This document shows, in pieces, positions 25,181 to 33,300 of a stretch of 64,000 nucleotides of DNA (positions are counted from its first letter, which is position 1; the number at the start of each line of letters is the position of its first letter). The notes below the pieces were generated by a model. That model was not told the origin of the DNA. It worked only from the letters and a program-made list of their open reading frames with translations, and did not search any database. Source of the stretch: Brachyspira hampsonii 30446 (GTDB taxonomy: Bacteria > Spirochaetota > Brachyspiria > Brachyspirales > Brachyspiraceae); NCBI RefSeq assembly GCF_000316195.1, contig NZ_JH994110.1, positions 292,638-356,637 of the forward strand, in the 5' to 3' direction. Both the position numbers and the translations under genes were made by a program.

Positions 25181-25582
25181 ATGAAAAAAGGTATAGTTAG
25201 AAGTGTCCCTATGGTTGTAATTTTAAGTTTGGTGACATGCGGTATTTATTATCTTTATTGGATTTATAAAACTACCGATGAGATAAAAAATTTTATGGAG
25301 AGGGAAGATATAAATCCTGCTTTGGAGCTTATACTTGTTTTAGTAACTTGCAATATATATAGTTTATACTGGTATTATAAATATGGTAAAATAGTTTATT
25401 TAGAAATGACTGCAAAAGCAGGCATGGATAATAGTGAAGACAGCAGTTCATTATTAGTAATATTAGGCTTTTTAGTTTATGTTGTAGCAGCTGCTATACT
25501 TCAGGATAAATTAAATACTATATGGAATAGCATAGATGATACTGAAAATACTACTACATACAATGATATAGAAAGTAATTAA
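25181..25582 (+). CDS. DUF4234 small membrane protein
   Basis: 133 residues. Homologous over its length to the protein at 20953-21441: MKKGIVRSVPMV, TCGIYYLYWIYKTTDEIKNF, INPALELILVLVTC, YKYGKIVYLEM and LQDKLNTIWNSI. It has three hydrophobic segments; the paralogue has an extra one in the middle. GGAGG (about 25171) precedes the ATG. The C-terminal tail is Thr/Asn/Asp-rich. Function unknown. A G-U paired hairpin ending in T7 at about 25609-25650 probably terminates it. Confidence 0.85.
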   Translation: MKKGIVRSVPMVVILSLVTCGIYYLYWIYKTTDEIKNFMEREDINPALELILVLVTCNIYSLYWYYKYGKIVYLEMTAKAGMDNSEDSSSLLVILGFLVYVVAAAILQDKLNTIWNSIDDTENTTTYNDIESN

Positions 25583-25608
25583 TGAAAAAAATTAATTTTA
25601 TATATTAT

Positions 25609-25650
25609 TAAAGGCTTGCTTTTTATAGCAGGTCTTTATTTTTTTAAATA
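25609..25650 (+). terminator. Terminator after DUF4234 gene
   Basis: AAAGGCTTGCT pairs with AGCAGGTCTTT through two wobble pairs, followed by ATTTTTTT. Confidence 0.65.
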
Positions 25651-25687
25651 ATTTTTCATTATTTTTTCCGATACTAATTATAAGTAT

Positions 25688-25992
25688 TAGACTTGTTTCA
25701 AAACTACTTGACAAATAATTTTATAAGTTTATTATTTTATGTTAAATTAAATAATATTAATTATAATTTAATTAAATGTTTTATATTTTGTATAAACTGT
25801 ATGTTTAAGCTAGAAAAATGCAGTCATTTTGCTTCTCGCCTGCCGACACCAAAGGTGGACTTCGTCGGCACGCACAGCGAGGCGTACTTCGTATGGGTCA
25901 CCACCGAGTAGGTGCCTATTCGGCAAAAGAAGTGGGGGTGTGGGGGCTAGTCCCCACAAATTATAAATAAAATTACTTTTGAAACAAGTCTA
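25688..25992. mobile_element. MITE-like element, copy A, with GACTTGTTTC inverted ends
   Basis: The left end TAGACTTGTTTCAAAACT and the right end ACTTTTGAAACAAGTCTA are inverted repeats with one mismatch, both flanked by TA, as expected for insertion into TA by an IS630/mariner-type transposase. No transposase gene is inside. The interior has a GC-rich island with nested palindromes, including CTCGCC...GCGAGGCG and TGTGGGGGCTAGTCCCCACA. A short ORF (25693-25911) across it is a by-product. Copy B is at 44272-44553. Confidence 0.85.
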
Positions 25993-26018
25993 TTATAATT
26001 TTATAAGGAGTTGTAATA

Positions 26019-27188
26019 ATGAGAAAATATTTTATACTGATTATCTTTGTATTAAATATCTTTATTTTAAATGCCAGAGAATACAGCTCTTTAAATGAAG
26101 TATTAAAAACTCCTGTAAGTTATAATATATACAAAGGCAATAATACAGAAAAAAACTTCAATGCCGTAAGATACATAAATAATAATTATTCAAAAGAAAC
26201 ATTCAAAGCAAAAAATATATACTCAACATCAAAAATAGATGTATATTTAGAAAACGGTTTAGAAATTAATGAAAGAGAATTAGAAAGTATTATATTAGAA
26301 ACATCTAAAATATATGAAATGGAAGAATATTTATACGGAAAATTAAAAGGCAAATTAACTCTTTTAATAATGGATATTAACGGCGGACATACAGGCTATA
26401 AACCTTACATGCAGGGGTATTCCATATTAGACGGACTTAATGAGATAAAAAATGATAGTCAGAATATAATATTTTTAGACTATATAAACGGCTGGGAGAA
26501 TCCTGAATCGGTTGTAAATACTATAGCTCATGAACTTCATCATGTTATACATTACAGCCAATTAAAAAATAAAAGCAGCAATGCATTTGATGTATGGGTT
26601 GATGAAGCATTATCAGAAGCAGCAGTTATCTCATATAGAGGCAAAGTTCCTGAAAACAGACTTCATTACTATAATACAGATTCGATGTATTTAATAACTA
26701 AAGGCGATTATTTTATTAATTGGAATCAGGGATATACTGTTCATAAATATGCAACTGTTTCACTTTTTATGTATTGGCTGGGACTTCATTCTAAAAATGG
26801 TTTTGAAATTTATAAAGATATAGCAAATGCCCCAGAAGAATATAGAGGTACTTATAAGGCTATACTATATGCTGCTAATAAAAATATTAGAGAGTTTCAG
26901 GATTGGAGCGAGCTTTATGCCACTTGGCTTGAAGCTAATTATAAAAATGATAAAAGCGGACTTTATGGTTATAAAGGCTATATAGAAACAAAGCCTAAAA
27001 TCATTACTACTCAATATAATTGTCCTATGGCTCCGGGGTCTGCTATTTATGTTAAGGGCGATTTTATGTCTGATGATACTCTTTTAAGATATGTAGAGCT
27101 TGGCGATGATATTTATATTGTTTATAATCCTGATGTAAATACTAAAGGAAAAGACAGATATTTAATAGTTAATTCTTCATTTTATTAA
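26019..27188 (+). CDS. Secreted zinc metalloprotease, M30 (hyicolysin)-like
   Basis: 389 residues. Signal peptide 1-19 (hydrophobic core FILIIFVLNIFIL, cleavage near NA). The catalytic zinc motif is TIAHELHHVIHY (HELHH at 171-175, glutamate as base) and a third ligand candidate lies in VWVDEALSEAAV (about E196). The ILMDINGGHTGY-like region before it (LLIMDINGG) also fits M30 proteases. The product would be periplasmic or exported and could cut host or envelope proteins. The gene begins 27 bases after MITE A, with GGAG upstream. It is a likely virulence-associated factor, but that is inference. Confidence 0.85.
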   Translation: MRKYFILIIFVLNIFILNAREYSSLNEVLKTPVSYNIYKGNNTEKNFNAVRYINNNYSKETFKAKNIYSTSKIDVYLENGLEINERELESIILETSKIYEMEEYLYGKLKGKLTLLIMDINGGHTGYKPYMQGYSILDGLNEIKNDSQNIIFLDYINGWENPESVVNTIAHELHHVIHYSQLKNKSSNAFDVWVDEALSEAAVISYRGKVPENRLHYYNTDSMYLITKGDYFINWNQGYTVHKYATVSLFMYWLGLHSKNGFEIYKDIANAPEEYRGTYKAILYAANKNIREFQDWSELYATWLEANYKNDKSGLYGYKGYIETKPKIITTQYNCPMAPGSAIYVKGDFMSDDTLLRYVELGDDIYIVYNPDVNTKGKDRYLIVNSSFY

Positions 27189-27244
27189 TAAAGCATTTTT
27201 CAGTACTTTAGCTATTCTATAACTCCTAAAAATGAGTATATGGG

Positions 27245-27288
27245 AAAAAGCTAATGCATATCTATGGCTTAGGTATGCATTGGCTTTT
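27245..27288. terminator. Bidirectional hairpin between protease and nuclease-like genes
   Basis: AAAAGCTAATGCATA pairs with TATGCATTGGCTTTT with one wobble. It can end the plus-strand protease transcript. Its right half encodes the last residues (QCIPKP) of the minus-strand gene at 27262, so coding sequence and hairpin overlap. Confidence 0.75.
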
Positions 27289-27834
27289 GCTTATTGGTTC
27301 AAATATTATTTTTTCTGCATTTATGTTTTTAGATATTTCTTTCCATTCATCTATTGTTATAAACAAGATACTTTTTATAAATGATTTTTTATATATAGAG
27401 TCTGTTTTTATTATTGGTAAATGTTTTTCTAAAGCCTGATTTATATTTGATTTGAATCGCATATTTCTTATTTTAAATGGAAAATGAAATATTATAAAAT
27501 AATAAACATCTATATTATTATTAATATATTCTGAACTATATTCTTTAATAAATGAGCCTCTTCCTTTTTGTATTAATTCATAAATAATAGAATCTTTATT
27601 TAAAGGCTCTTCTATTTTTAATCCTCTTATTCCATTTTTATCTTCTATTTGGAAATTTTTTAATTCTATAAATATTATTTTATCATTAGCTTTTATCATT
27701 AAATCAACATTACTCATACAGTGAGAATATTGATTTCTTTTTTCTTTACCGTTAATATCTCTTTCTTCAATATCTATAATTTCAAAATCATCACTATAAT
27801 GTATTTTAAAATTATCTTTTTCAATAATACTCAT
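27262..27834 (-). CDS. Small PD-(D/E)XK-like nuclease partner of ATPase (pair 1)
   Basis: 190 residues, no signal or membrane segment. Asp44 in NVDLMIKAND followed by E57-L-K59 in KIIFIELKNF gives the D-x(12)-E-x-K spacing of the PD-(D/E)XK nuclease core. A helix with QKGRGSF and the strand VYYFIIFHF follow, as that fold would predict. I do not recognise a named family. It follows the ATPase gene by 14 bases on the same strand. An analogous protein follows another ATPase at 32525. Inferred: a nuclease activated or controlled by the ATPase. The motif was read by eye and needs profile comparison. Confidence 0.7.
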   Translation of the reverse strand: MSIIEKDNFKIHYSDDFEIIDIEERDINGKEKRNQYSHCMSNVDLMIKANDKIIFIELKNFQIEDKNGIRGLKIEEPLNKDSIIYELIQKGRGSFIKEYSSEYINNNIDVYYFIIFHFPFKIRNMRFKSNINQALEKHLPIIKTDSIYKKSFIKSILFITIDEWKEISKNINAEKIIFEPISKSQCIPKP

Positions 27835-27848
27835 ATATATGTATCCGA

Positions 27849-29114
27849 TTATTTAATCATATCTTCAATATATTCATTATGCTGTTTTATTATTTTTTCA
27901 TTTATTGGATTGTTTTCTAAATCCAGCAAAATCTCTTTACTTTCTATTTTTACTCCGCTATTAAAATCATTTTCATCAAAATAAAAAGAATGATACATAA
28001 CAGAATCTTTATCAGTTCTTTGCAATTCTATATCATCAAGTATAAAACTATTATGTGTAGCTATGAATATTTGAAGTCCCAATTTTGATAAACTCAAAAG
28101 TATATTAACAAGCAAATCAGTAAGACTTGGATTTAAATTTGATTCAGGCTCATCTAAAAGAAGTATTGTATTTTTATCAATTTCACCATTCATAATTAAA
28201 ATATATATAAGAGCTAATTTTTTATGACCCTCAGCTGCCATATCAAAAGATACTTCGCCTATATTTTCATAGTCTATAAAAAAATTATTATTTTTATAAA
28301 TAGTTTTTCCGCCTATAGCATTTTCTATTTTTTTAGCTATTTCAAGTAAATCATCATCTAATTCTCTTAACTTTGGAAGTTCTGTTTTTTTAATAATATT
28401 ATAGTATACTGCCTCGAAATTGATATCTCTTTTATCATAAAGTGCTGCAAACCCATTTGAAGAAGTAAGTATATCTTTACAAGGAATAAAAGTAAAATTT
28501 TTATTTTTAAATGAATAACTTTTTTGATATGATAAAATAAAATCAAATATTGGAATCAAATCATTTGTAATATTAAAACCTCTATGTATCAATTCTAAAG
28601 AAATATTTTTATTAAAAGCAATGTTACATTCTTGAGGTCTGGAAAGTATATTTTTATATGTTTCTATAGATGTTTTTTTATCTTTTTTATTCTTATCTTT
28701 TTTTTCTAGATAGGAAATAAAATCTGAAAATGCTTTTTTTATTTTATCAAAATCACCAAATCGGCTGAATACTTTATTTATATCAATATCAAATGGATAA
28801 GAGTTTTTATCTATATCATTAAAAAATTTTCTATCAGATTTTTTTATATCATCGATTTTTTCTTTACTTTTATTTTTGAAATTATTAAATTTTTTAAGTT
28901 CTAATTTTTCATTTGACTTATATAATTTTTTATCTAAACAATTTATAAGCTTTAATAAATGAGTTTTTCCTGTTCCATTTTTTCCTATAAAAACATTTAA
29001 TCCTTTTGAAAAATTTATTTCAGCATTTTTAAAAACGGTAAAATTAGATATTTTAATATTTTCTATATTATTTTTTGATGATACTTTTTTACTTGATATT
29101 TTTGTTTTGCTCAT
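27849..29114 (-). CDS. SMC/OLD-like AAA ATPase (pair 1)
   Basis: 421 residues. The ABC-type ATP-binding parts are split as in SMC, RecF and OLD proteins: Walker A GKNGTGKT (about 44-51) right after ISNFTVFKNAEINF, a lysine-rich coiled insertion, and Walker B ILLLDEPESNLNP near residue 320 followed by the H-loop FIATHNSFIL. No TOPRIM domain follows, so this is not a complete OLD nuclease. The nuclease-like gene downstream may supply that activity. Lysine-rich N-terminal 15 residues precede the domain. The last of several minus-strand genes starting at 29850 or an independent unit; the gap to ybaK is 17 bases. Confidence 0.85.
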   Translation of the reverse strand: MSKTKISSKKVSSKNNIENIKISNFTVFKNAEINFSKGLNVFIGKNGTGKTHLLKLINCLDKKLYKSNEKLELKKFNNFKNKSKEKIDDIKKSDRKFFNDIDKNSYPFDIDINKVFSRFGDFDKIKKAFSDFISYLEKKDKNKKDKKTSIETYKNILSRPQECNIAFNKNISLELIHRGFNITNDLIPIFDFILSYQKSYSFKNKNFTFIPCKDILTSSNGFAALYDKRDINFEAVYYNIIKKTELPKLRELDDDLLEIAKKIENAIGGKTIYKNNNFFIDYENIGEVSFDMAAEGHKKLALIYILIMNGEIDKNTILLLDEPESNLNPSLTDLLVNILLSLSKLGLQIFIATHNSFILDDIELQRTDKDSVMYHSFYFDENDFNSGVKIESKEILLDLENNPINEKIIKQHNEYIEDMIK

Positions 29115-29131
29115 TATTATATATCCAAAAA

Positions 29132-29596
29132 TTAGTCTTCTGTGAGATCAACTTCTACATTAGATATTTTTTCTAGTATTTCTTCATAAGTCATTTCTGC
29201 TAAAGAACTGTCGCTTCCGCAGGCTATATAAAGAGCATCAAATCTCTTCATGCTTTTATCAACTAAAACATCAATATTTTTATCTATACCGAAAGGACAT
29301 ACTCCTCCGAATGTGAAGCCTGTCAATTTGAAAGTATCTTCTGCATTTGCAAAGCTAGTCTTACAATCGAAATATGCCCGCATCTTCTTTGAAGAAATTT
29401 TCTTATCACCTGAAGCTATAATCATAGCAAAGTTATCTCTTTTGGAAGGTTTTACAAGTATTGACTTTGCAACCTGTCCTCTTTCTATATTGAGCGTTTT
29501 AGCGGCATCATCAACGGTTTTTGTAAGTCCAGCCTCTTCAAATTCTTTATATTCTATATTAAGCTCTTTTAAAGCATTAAGCACTTTTTCATTCAT
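29132..29596 (-). CDS. ybaK: YbaK/ProX-type Cys-tRNA(Pro) deacylase
   Basis: 154 residues from the ATG at 29596 (MNEKVLNALKELN), chosen because GGA stands a few bases upstream; the longer frame starts with TTG and overlaps the preceding gene. The YbaK/aminoacyl-tRNA editing domain is visible: QVAKSILVKPSKRDNFAMII, SGDKKISSKKMRAYF with the conserved lysine, and FTFGGVCPFG with the GG..PFG signature. It removes Cys mischarged on tRNA(Pro). Assignment between YbaK, ProX and EbsC subtypes is uncertain. It lies between a BFD ferredoxin and the ATPase gene, all minus strand. Confidence 0.85.
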   Translation of the reverse strand: MNEKVLNALKELNIEYKEFEEAGLTKTVDDAAKTLNIERGQVAKSILVKPSKRDNFAMIIASGDKKISSKKMRAYFDCKTSFANAEDTFKLTGFTFGGVCPFGIDKNIDVLVDKSMKRFDALYIACGSDSSLAEMTYEEILEKISNVEVDLTED

Positions 29597-29607
29597 AATA
29601 TATCCAA

Positions 29608-29850
29608 TCAAACATTAAGAGGTTCATAGTTATTATTTTTTGCATATTCTATTAAGCTAGTTATTCTATCCTTACATCCGCCGCAGCCTGTAGAGGCTTG
29701 AGTTTTTTCAACAACTTCTTCTAATTTTGTTAATCTATTATCAGCTATAACCTTATATGCATCTCTATATGAAACATTTTTGCAGTAGCATAGTGTTTTA
29801 TCATAATTAATTGAAGTTTGATTTTTTAAATATTCTACATCATATCCCAT
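29608..29850 (-). CDS. BFD-like [2Fe-2S] protein
   Basis: 80 residues. The four cysteines of the BFD domain are present: LCYCKNVSY (C-x-C) and STGCGGCKDRI (C-x2-C), 31 residues apart. Such domains accept electrons for bacterioferritin or serve in copper and sulfite/nitrite enzymes; here the gene is free-standing, so an electron-transfer or bacterioferritin-associated ferredoxin role is inferred. It leads a run of minus-strand genes and ends 11 bases before the ybaK start. Confidence 0.85.
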   Translation of the reverse strand: MGYDVEYLKNQTSINYDKTLCYCKNVSYRDAYKVIADNRLTKLEEVVEKTQASTGCGGCKDRITSLIEYAKNNNYEPLNV

Positions 29851-30044
29851 CTGTATGCCTCCAATTTTATTTTTATATATACATATTATAAATAATCAAA
29901 TTATAATATGTAAAACTATAATAAACAATATATAATGTTTTTGTAAAAAATCAATTATGTAAACTATTATTTTTTTATTGACAATAAATAAATATAGTAT
30001 AACCTTATAGCTTATAAATTTTTAATTTTGTATATGGATAAATA

Positions 30045-30632
30045 ATGGATAATAATTTAAAAGAGAATAATCAGAAAAAAGTTTCATGGTACACTATGTT
30101 TTTTTCTTTTTTCTATATAGGTCTTGTTACAATAGGAGGCGGTCTTGCCATGCTTCCTATAATGGAAGATGAATTCGTTAATAAAAGAAAATTCATAACT
30201 AAAGATGAGATTATAGATATATTTGCTCTCGCTCAAAGCATACCAGGTGTTATTGCTGTAAACTCTTCTCTTCTTACAGGATTCAAAGTAGCTGGAATAT
30301 TCGGCGGTATTATGGCAGGAATCGGAGTTATGGCTCCTTCTTTTATTATAATACTTATGATAGCACCTATATTTGAGAGATTTCAAAATACTGAATATGT
30401 ACATAAGGCTTTTTTAGGTATAAGAGGGGCTATTGCAGGACTTATACTTTTATCAGCTTTTGGTATGGGTAAACAGGTTATAAAGGATAAATTTACTGCT
30501 TTTCTATTTATATTAAGTTTTGTATTAGTTGTATTTTTGAATTTCAATGTTATATATACTTTGCTTCTTTCGGCACTTATTGGATGGATTTATTATATTA
30601 TTAATAAATACATTATAAAAAAACAATCTTGA
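30045..30632 (+). CDS. chrA: Chromate transporter family protein, half 1
   Basis: 195 residues, a short-chain CHR protein. IGLVTIGGGLAMLPIMEDEFV is the family opening and ALAQSIPGVIAVNSSLLTGF the second signature. Five to six hydrophobic segments. Short CHR proteins act as pairs in which the two halves insert with opposite topology; the partner begins 15 bases downstream. The natural substrate in an anaerobe may be an anion other than chromate. A possible -35 TTGACA lies at 29978 but the -10 spacing is poor. Confidence 0.9.
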   Translation: MDNNLKENNQKKVSWYTMFFSFFYIGLVTIGGGLAMLPIMEDEFVNKRKFITKDEIIDIFALAQSIPGVIAVNSSLLTGFKVAGIFGGIMAGIGVMAPSFIIILMIAPIFERFQNTEYVHKAFLGIRGAIAGLILLSAFGMGKQVIKDKFTAFLFILSFVLVVFLNFNVIYTLLLSALIGWIYYIINKYIIKKQS

Positions 30633-30647
30633 TTTGGACTTTATATT

Positions 30648-31226
30648 ATGATATATGCTAGACTTTTTTATGTATTTGCAAAATTAGGATTTTTTACTTA
30701 TGGCGGAGGATATGCTATAATAGCATTACTGCTTGGTATATTAAAAGAATATCATTGGATTACATCGTCTGAATTTTCTAATCTTCTTGCAATATCCCAA
30801 ATAACACCCGGACCTATAGCCATTAACGCTGCCACATTTGTAGGGTATAAAGTAGCCGGAGTTTTGGGGTCTGCAGTTGCGACTTTCGGTATATTTATAC
30901 CAGCTTTTATTATCACTATGATAGTGTCAAAATTTTTCTATGCTGTTAAGGATAATGAACAGTTTAATAGTATAATGAATGCTTTGAGAGTATGTGCTGT
31001 TGCTTTAATAGCTTCTGCTGTTATAACTTTCACTAAAGATGCTTTTTTTGTAAAACTTACAGAAACTTCTATTTTAAGAAATATAGATTTTATTCAGAAC
31101 ATTTTTAAATATATAAGTCCTATAGGGATATTTATATTTGCATTATCAATTTTTCTAAAGATAAAAAAAGTTCCTATTCTTGCTATAATATTGATATCTG
31201 CGGTTTTGGGTATAATTTTGTATTGA
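30648..31226 (+). CDS. Chromate transporter family protein, half 2
   Basis: 192 residues, second half of a split CHR transporter: FAKLGFFTYGGGYAIIALL and LLAISQITPGPIAINAATFVGYK repeat the signatures of half 1. Six predicted membrane segments. Tandem order with a 15-base gap indicates a heterodimer produced in equal amounts. The following ATPase gene is 51 bases away and has its own AGGA, so it may be part of the same transcript. Confidence 0.9.
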   Translation: MIYARLFYVFAKLGFFTYGGGYAIIALLLGILKEYHWITSSEFSNLLAISQITPGPIAINAATFVGYKVAGVLGSAVATFGIFIPAFIITMIVSKFFYAVKDNEQFNSIMNALRVCAVALIASAVITFTKDAFFVKLTETSILRNIDFIQNIFKYISPIGIFIFALSIFLKIKKVPILAIILISAVLGIILY

Positions 31227-31277
31227 TAATATTTATATCTTTTATGACGATAATTTTAGTATTTAGGACAGTTTTTT

Positions 31278-32522
31278 ATGAAATTAAAAATATCTAATTT
31301 TGCCAAGATAGAAGAAGCCGAGATAAAAATAGATGGTATAACAGTGATATGCGGAGACAATGATACAGGCAAAAGCACTGTAGGAAAAATTTTATTTTCT
31401 ATATTTAATTATGATAATTTTAGAAGTAGGCGTGTAAAAAATGATTTTAGAAGAAAATTATACCAAACTTTAATTAGGTTTATTTTTAAAGATAAAATAG
31501 AACATTATTATTTTGAAATAATGGATAATATATATGATAGCATAGATTACCCATATAATGAAATTAATGCAGATAAATTAGTTTTAATATTTAAAAAAAA
31601 TATACCTTATAATATTATAAGTAATATGAGTGACGAAACAATTTATAATGTTGCCAATGATATATTAAGACTTATATCTGTTTCAGAAGATAAATTAACA
31701 TTTGAAATAATGAGTGATTATTTCGGAGATATTTTTGAATACCAAATTAACAATTTATTTAATAAAAATGTAAATTCTGTATTAGAATTAGAAATAAAAA
31801 AACAAAAAATGAATATAGAATTCAAAAATGATGAATGTGTAAAATTTGAATCTGATTTTAATATTATACATAATGCTTTTTATATTGATAATCCTTTTAT
31901 AGTCAATGATGTTAATAGTGATATCGATACTGATAATTTTATTTTAGAAAAAACTATACATGATTTTATATCTGATGATAATAAAAATGTATTTGATTCA
32001 GTAAAAAATAAAGAAATTTTGGAGAAAGTTTATGATGTACTTAATAGTGTCATGAATGCAAAAATAATAAATAAAAATGATAATTTTTATTTACACTATA
32101 ATAAAAATGATGTTGAAATAAAATTGCCAAATCTTTCAGCTGGTTTAAAATCTTTTGTTATAATTAAAAGGCTTTTAGAGAATGGTTCTTTAAATGAAAA
32201 AGATGTTCTTATATTAGATGAGCCTGAAATACATCTTCACCCTAAATGGCAGCTTATTTATGCCGAGTTAATTGTTTTATTACAAAAATATTTTAATTTG
32301 ACTATTACTATAACTACACATAGTCATTATTTTTTAGAAGCTATTAATAGATTTTCTAAAAGGCATAATATAGATGAAAGAGTAAATTTTTATATTACCG
32401 AATTAGCTGAAAATCAATGTAATGTAATATTTAAAAATGTTAATGATAATTTGGATATAATTTATAAAAAGATGTATGAACCTTTAGAAATTTTAAAGAA
32501 TATGAGAGATGAAGAACTTTAA
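31278..32522 (+). CDS. SMC/OLD-like AAA ATPase (pair 2)
   Basis: 414 residues. The start MKLKISNFAKIEEAEIKI leads to Walker A CGDNDTGKST at about residues 27-36. The middle 250 residues are a helical, weakly conserved insertion. Walker B VLILDEPEIHLHPKW is near residue 317 and the H-loop TITTHSHYFL follows. No TOPRIM or HNH domain is attached. It is not closely similar to the pair-1 ATPase outside the ATP-binding motifs (Walker A GDNDTGKS against GKNGTGKT), so the two pairs look like separate lineages, not a recent duplication. The next gene starts two bases after its stop. Confidence 0.85.
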   Translation: MKLKISNFAKIEEAEIKIDGITVICGDNDTGKSTVGKILFSIFNYDNFRSRRVKNDFRRKLYQTLIRFIFKDKIEHYYFEIMDNIYDSIDYPYNEINADKLVLIFKKNIPYNIISNMSDETIYNVANDILRLISVSEDKLTFEIMSDYFGDIFEYQINNLFNKNVNSVLELEIKKQKMNIEFKNDECVKFESDFNIIHNAFYIDNPFIVNDVNSDIDTDNFILEKTIHDFISDDNKNVFDSVKNKEILEKVYDVLNSVMNAKIINKNDNFYLHYNKNDVEIKLPNLSAGLKSFVIIKRLLENGSLNEKDVLILDEPEIHLHPKWQLIYAELIVLLQKYFNLTITITTHSHYFLEAINRFSKRHNIDERVNFYITELAENQCNVIFKNVNDNLDIIYKKMYEPLEILKNMRDEEL

Positions 32523-32524
32523 TT

Positions 32525-33187
32525 ATGACTTTTAAGGCACTTGAAGAAATAAAATTAAAATTAACAGAAAAATTACATAATTTAAATTATTCCAAATTAG
32601 AAATTTCTTTAAAAGAATCATCATATAGTAAAACTTCAAAATTATATATGACAGAGTGTCAATCTAAAATTATAAATATTGATGAATTAGTGAGGCAATA
32701 TAATAAGCAATATAAATTTATAAGCAATCCTAGTTCTGTAGATTCTATTTATAAATTTATTAAAATTAAGAATGAAATTTATTTAATAGAGTTTAAAAGC
32801 GGTAGTTTTAAACAAAAAGAAGATAAAAATTATTTAGCAAATAATGATAATGATAATTTTAATATAAAAAAACATGAAATATATAAAAAAGGATACGACA
32901 CTTTTATTACATTAATGGACTTAGGAATAATAAATAATTTAGATTATTGCAAAAACAATGTCGTGTATATACTTGTATATAATGAAAATAAAAAAGAAGA
33001 ACATGAGAATCAAAATAATATATTTAATGATATGAAAAAATTATCTAAATCAGATTATAAAAATAAAAGTTTTCAGAATATGGGAGGGCTTGAAAGATTT
33101 TTGTTTAAAGAATCTTTTGCCTGCACTAAAGATGATTTTAATGATTTTATAATCAAAGAATTTGAAAAAGAAGAGAATGTATATTAA
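32525..33187 (+). CDS. Small PD-(D/E)XK-like nuclease partner of ATPase (pair 2)
   Basis: 220 residues, cytoplasmic, Lys/Asn-rich. SVDSIYKFIKIKNEIYLIEFKSG contains Asp73 and E89-F-K91, the D-x(15)-E-x-K core of PD-(D/E)XK nucleases. A helix (YKKGYDTFITLMDLG) and the strand NVVYILVYN follow. It overlaps nothing and is two bases behind the ATPase, so translation is surely coupled. Similar in layout to the small protein of pair 1 but with no clear sequence similarity outside the core. Function inferred only; profile search is needed. Confidence 0.7.
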   Translation: MTFKALEEIKLKLTEKLHNLNYSKLEISLKESSYSKTSKLYMTECQSKIINIDELVRQYNKQYKFISNPSSVDSIYKFIKIKNEIYLIEFKSGSFKQKEDKNYLANNDNDNFNIKKHEIYKKGYDTFITLMDLGIINNLDYCKNNVVYILVYNENKKEEHENQNNIFNDMKKLSKSDYKNKSFQNMGGLERFLFKESFACTKDDFNDFIIKEFEKEENVY

Positions 33188-33188
33188 T

Positions 33189-33249
33189 AATAAAAATTGC
33201 TAGCTAATAACAAATTATTCTATTATTAAATTATAACTAACAATTTTTA
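33189..33249. terminator. Convergent bidirectional terminator
   Basis: TAAAAATTGCTAGCT pairs with AACTAACAATTTTTA with one or two wobbles, around an AT-rich loop of about 30 bases. A/T runs on both sides suit both the ATPase pair (plus) and fbp (minus). Confidence 0.6.
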
Positions 33250-33300
33250 TTATTATACATAACAAAATAAAATTATTAATAATTCACCAGAATAATAATC

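Noticed and set aside
25693-25911. 72-residue ORF inside MITE copy A
   Set aside because: It crosses the palindromic island, has no RBS and is not preserved in copy B.
27849-29114. OLD-family nuclease
   Set aside because: No TOPRIM domain after the ATPase; only the ATPase part is present.
29978-30003. Promoter of the chromate transporter genes
   Set aside because: TTGACA is present but the nearest -10 (TATAAC) is only 14 bases away; not supported.
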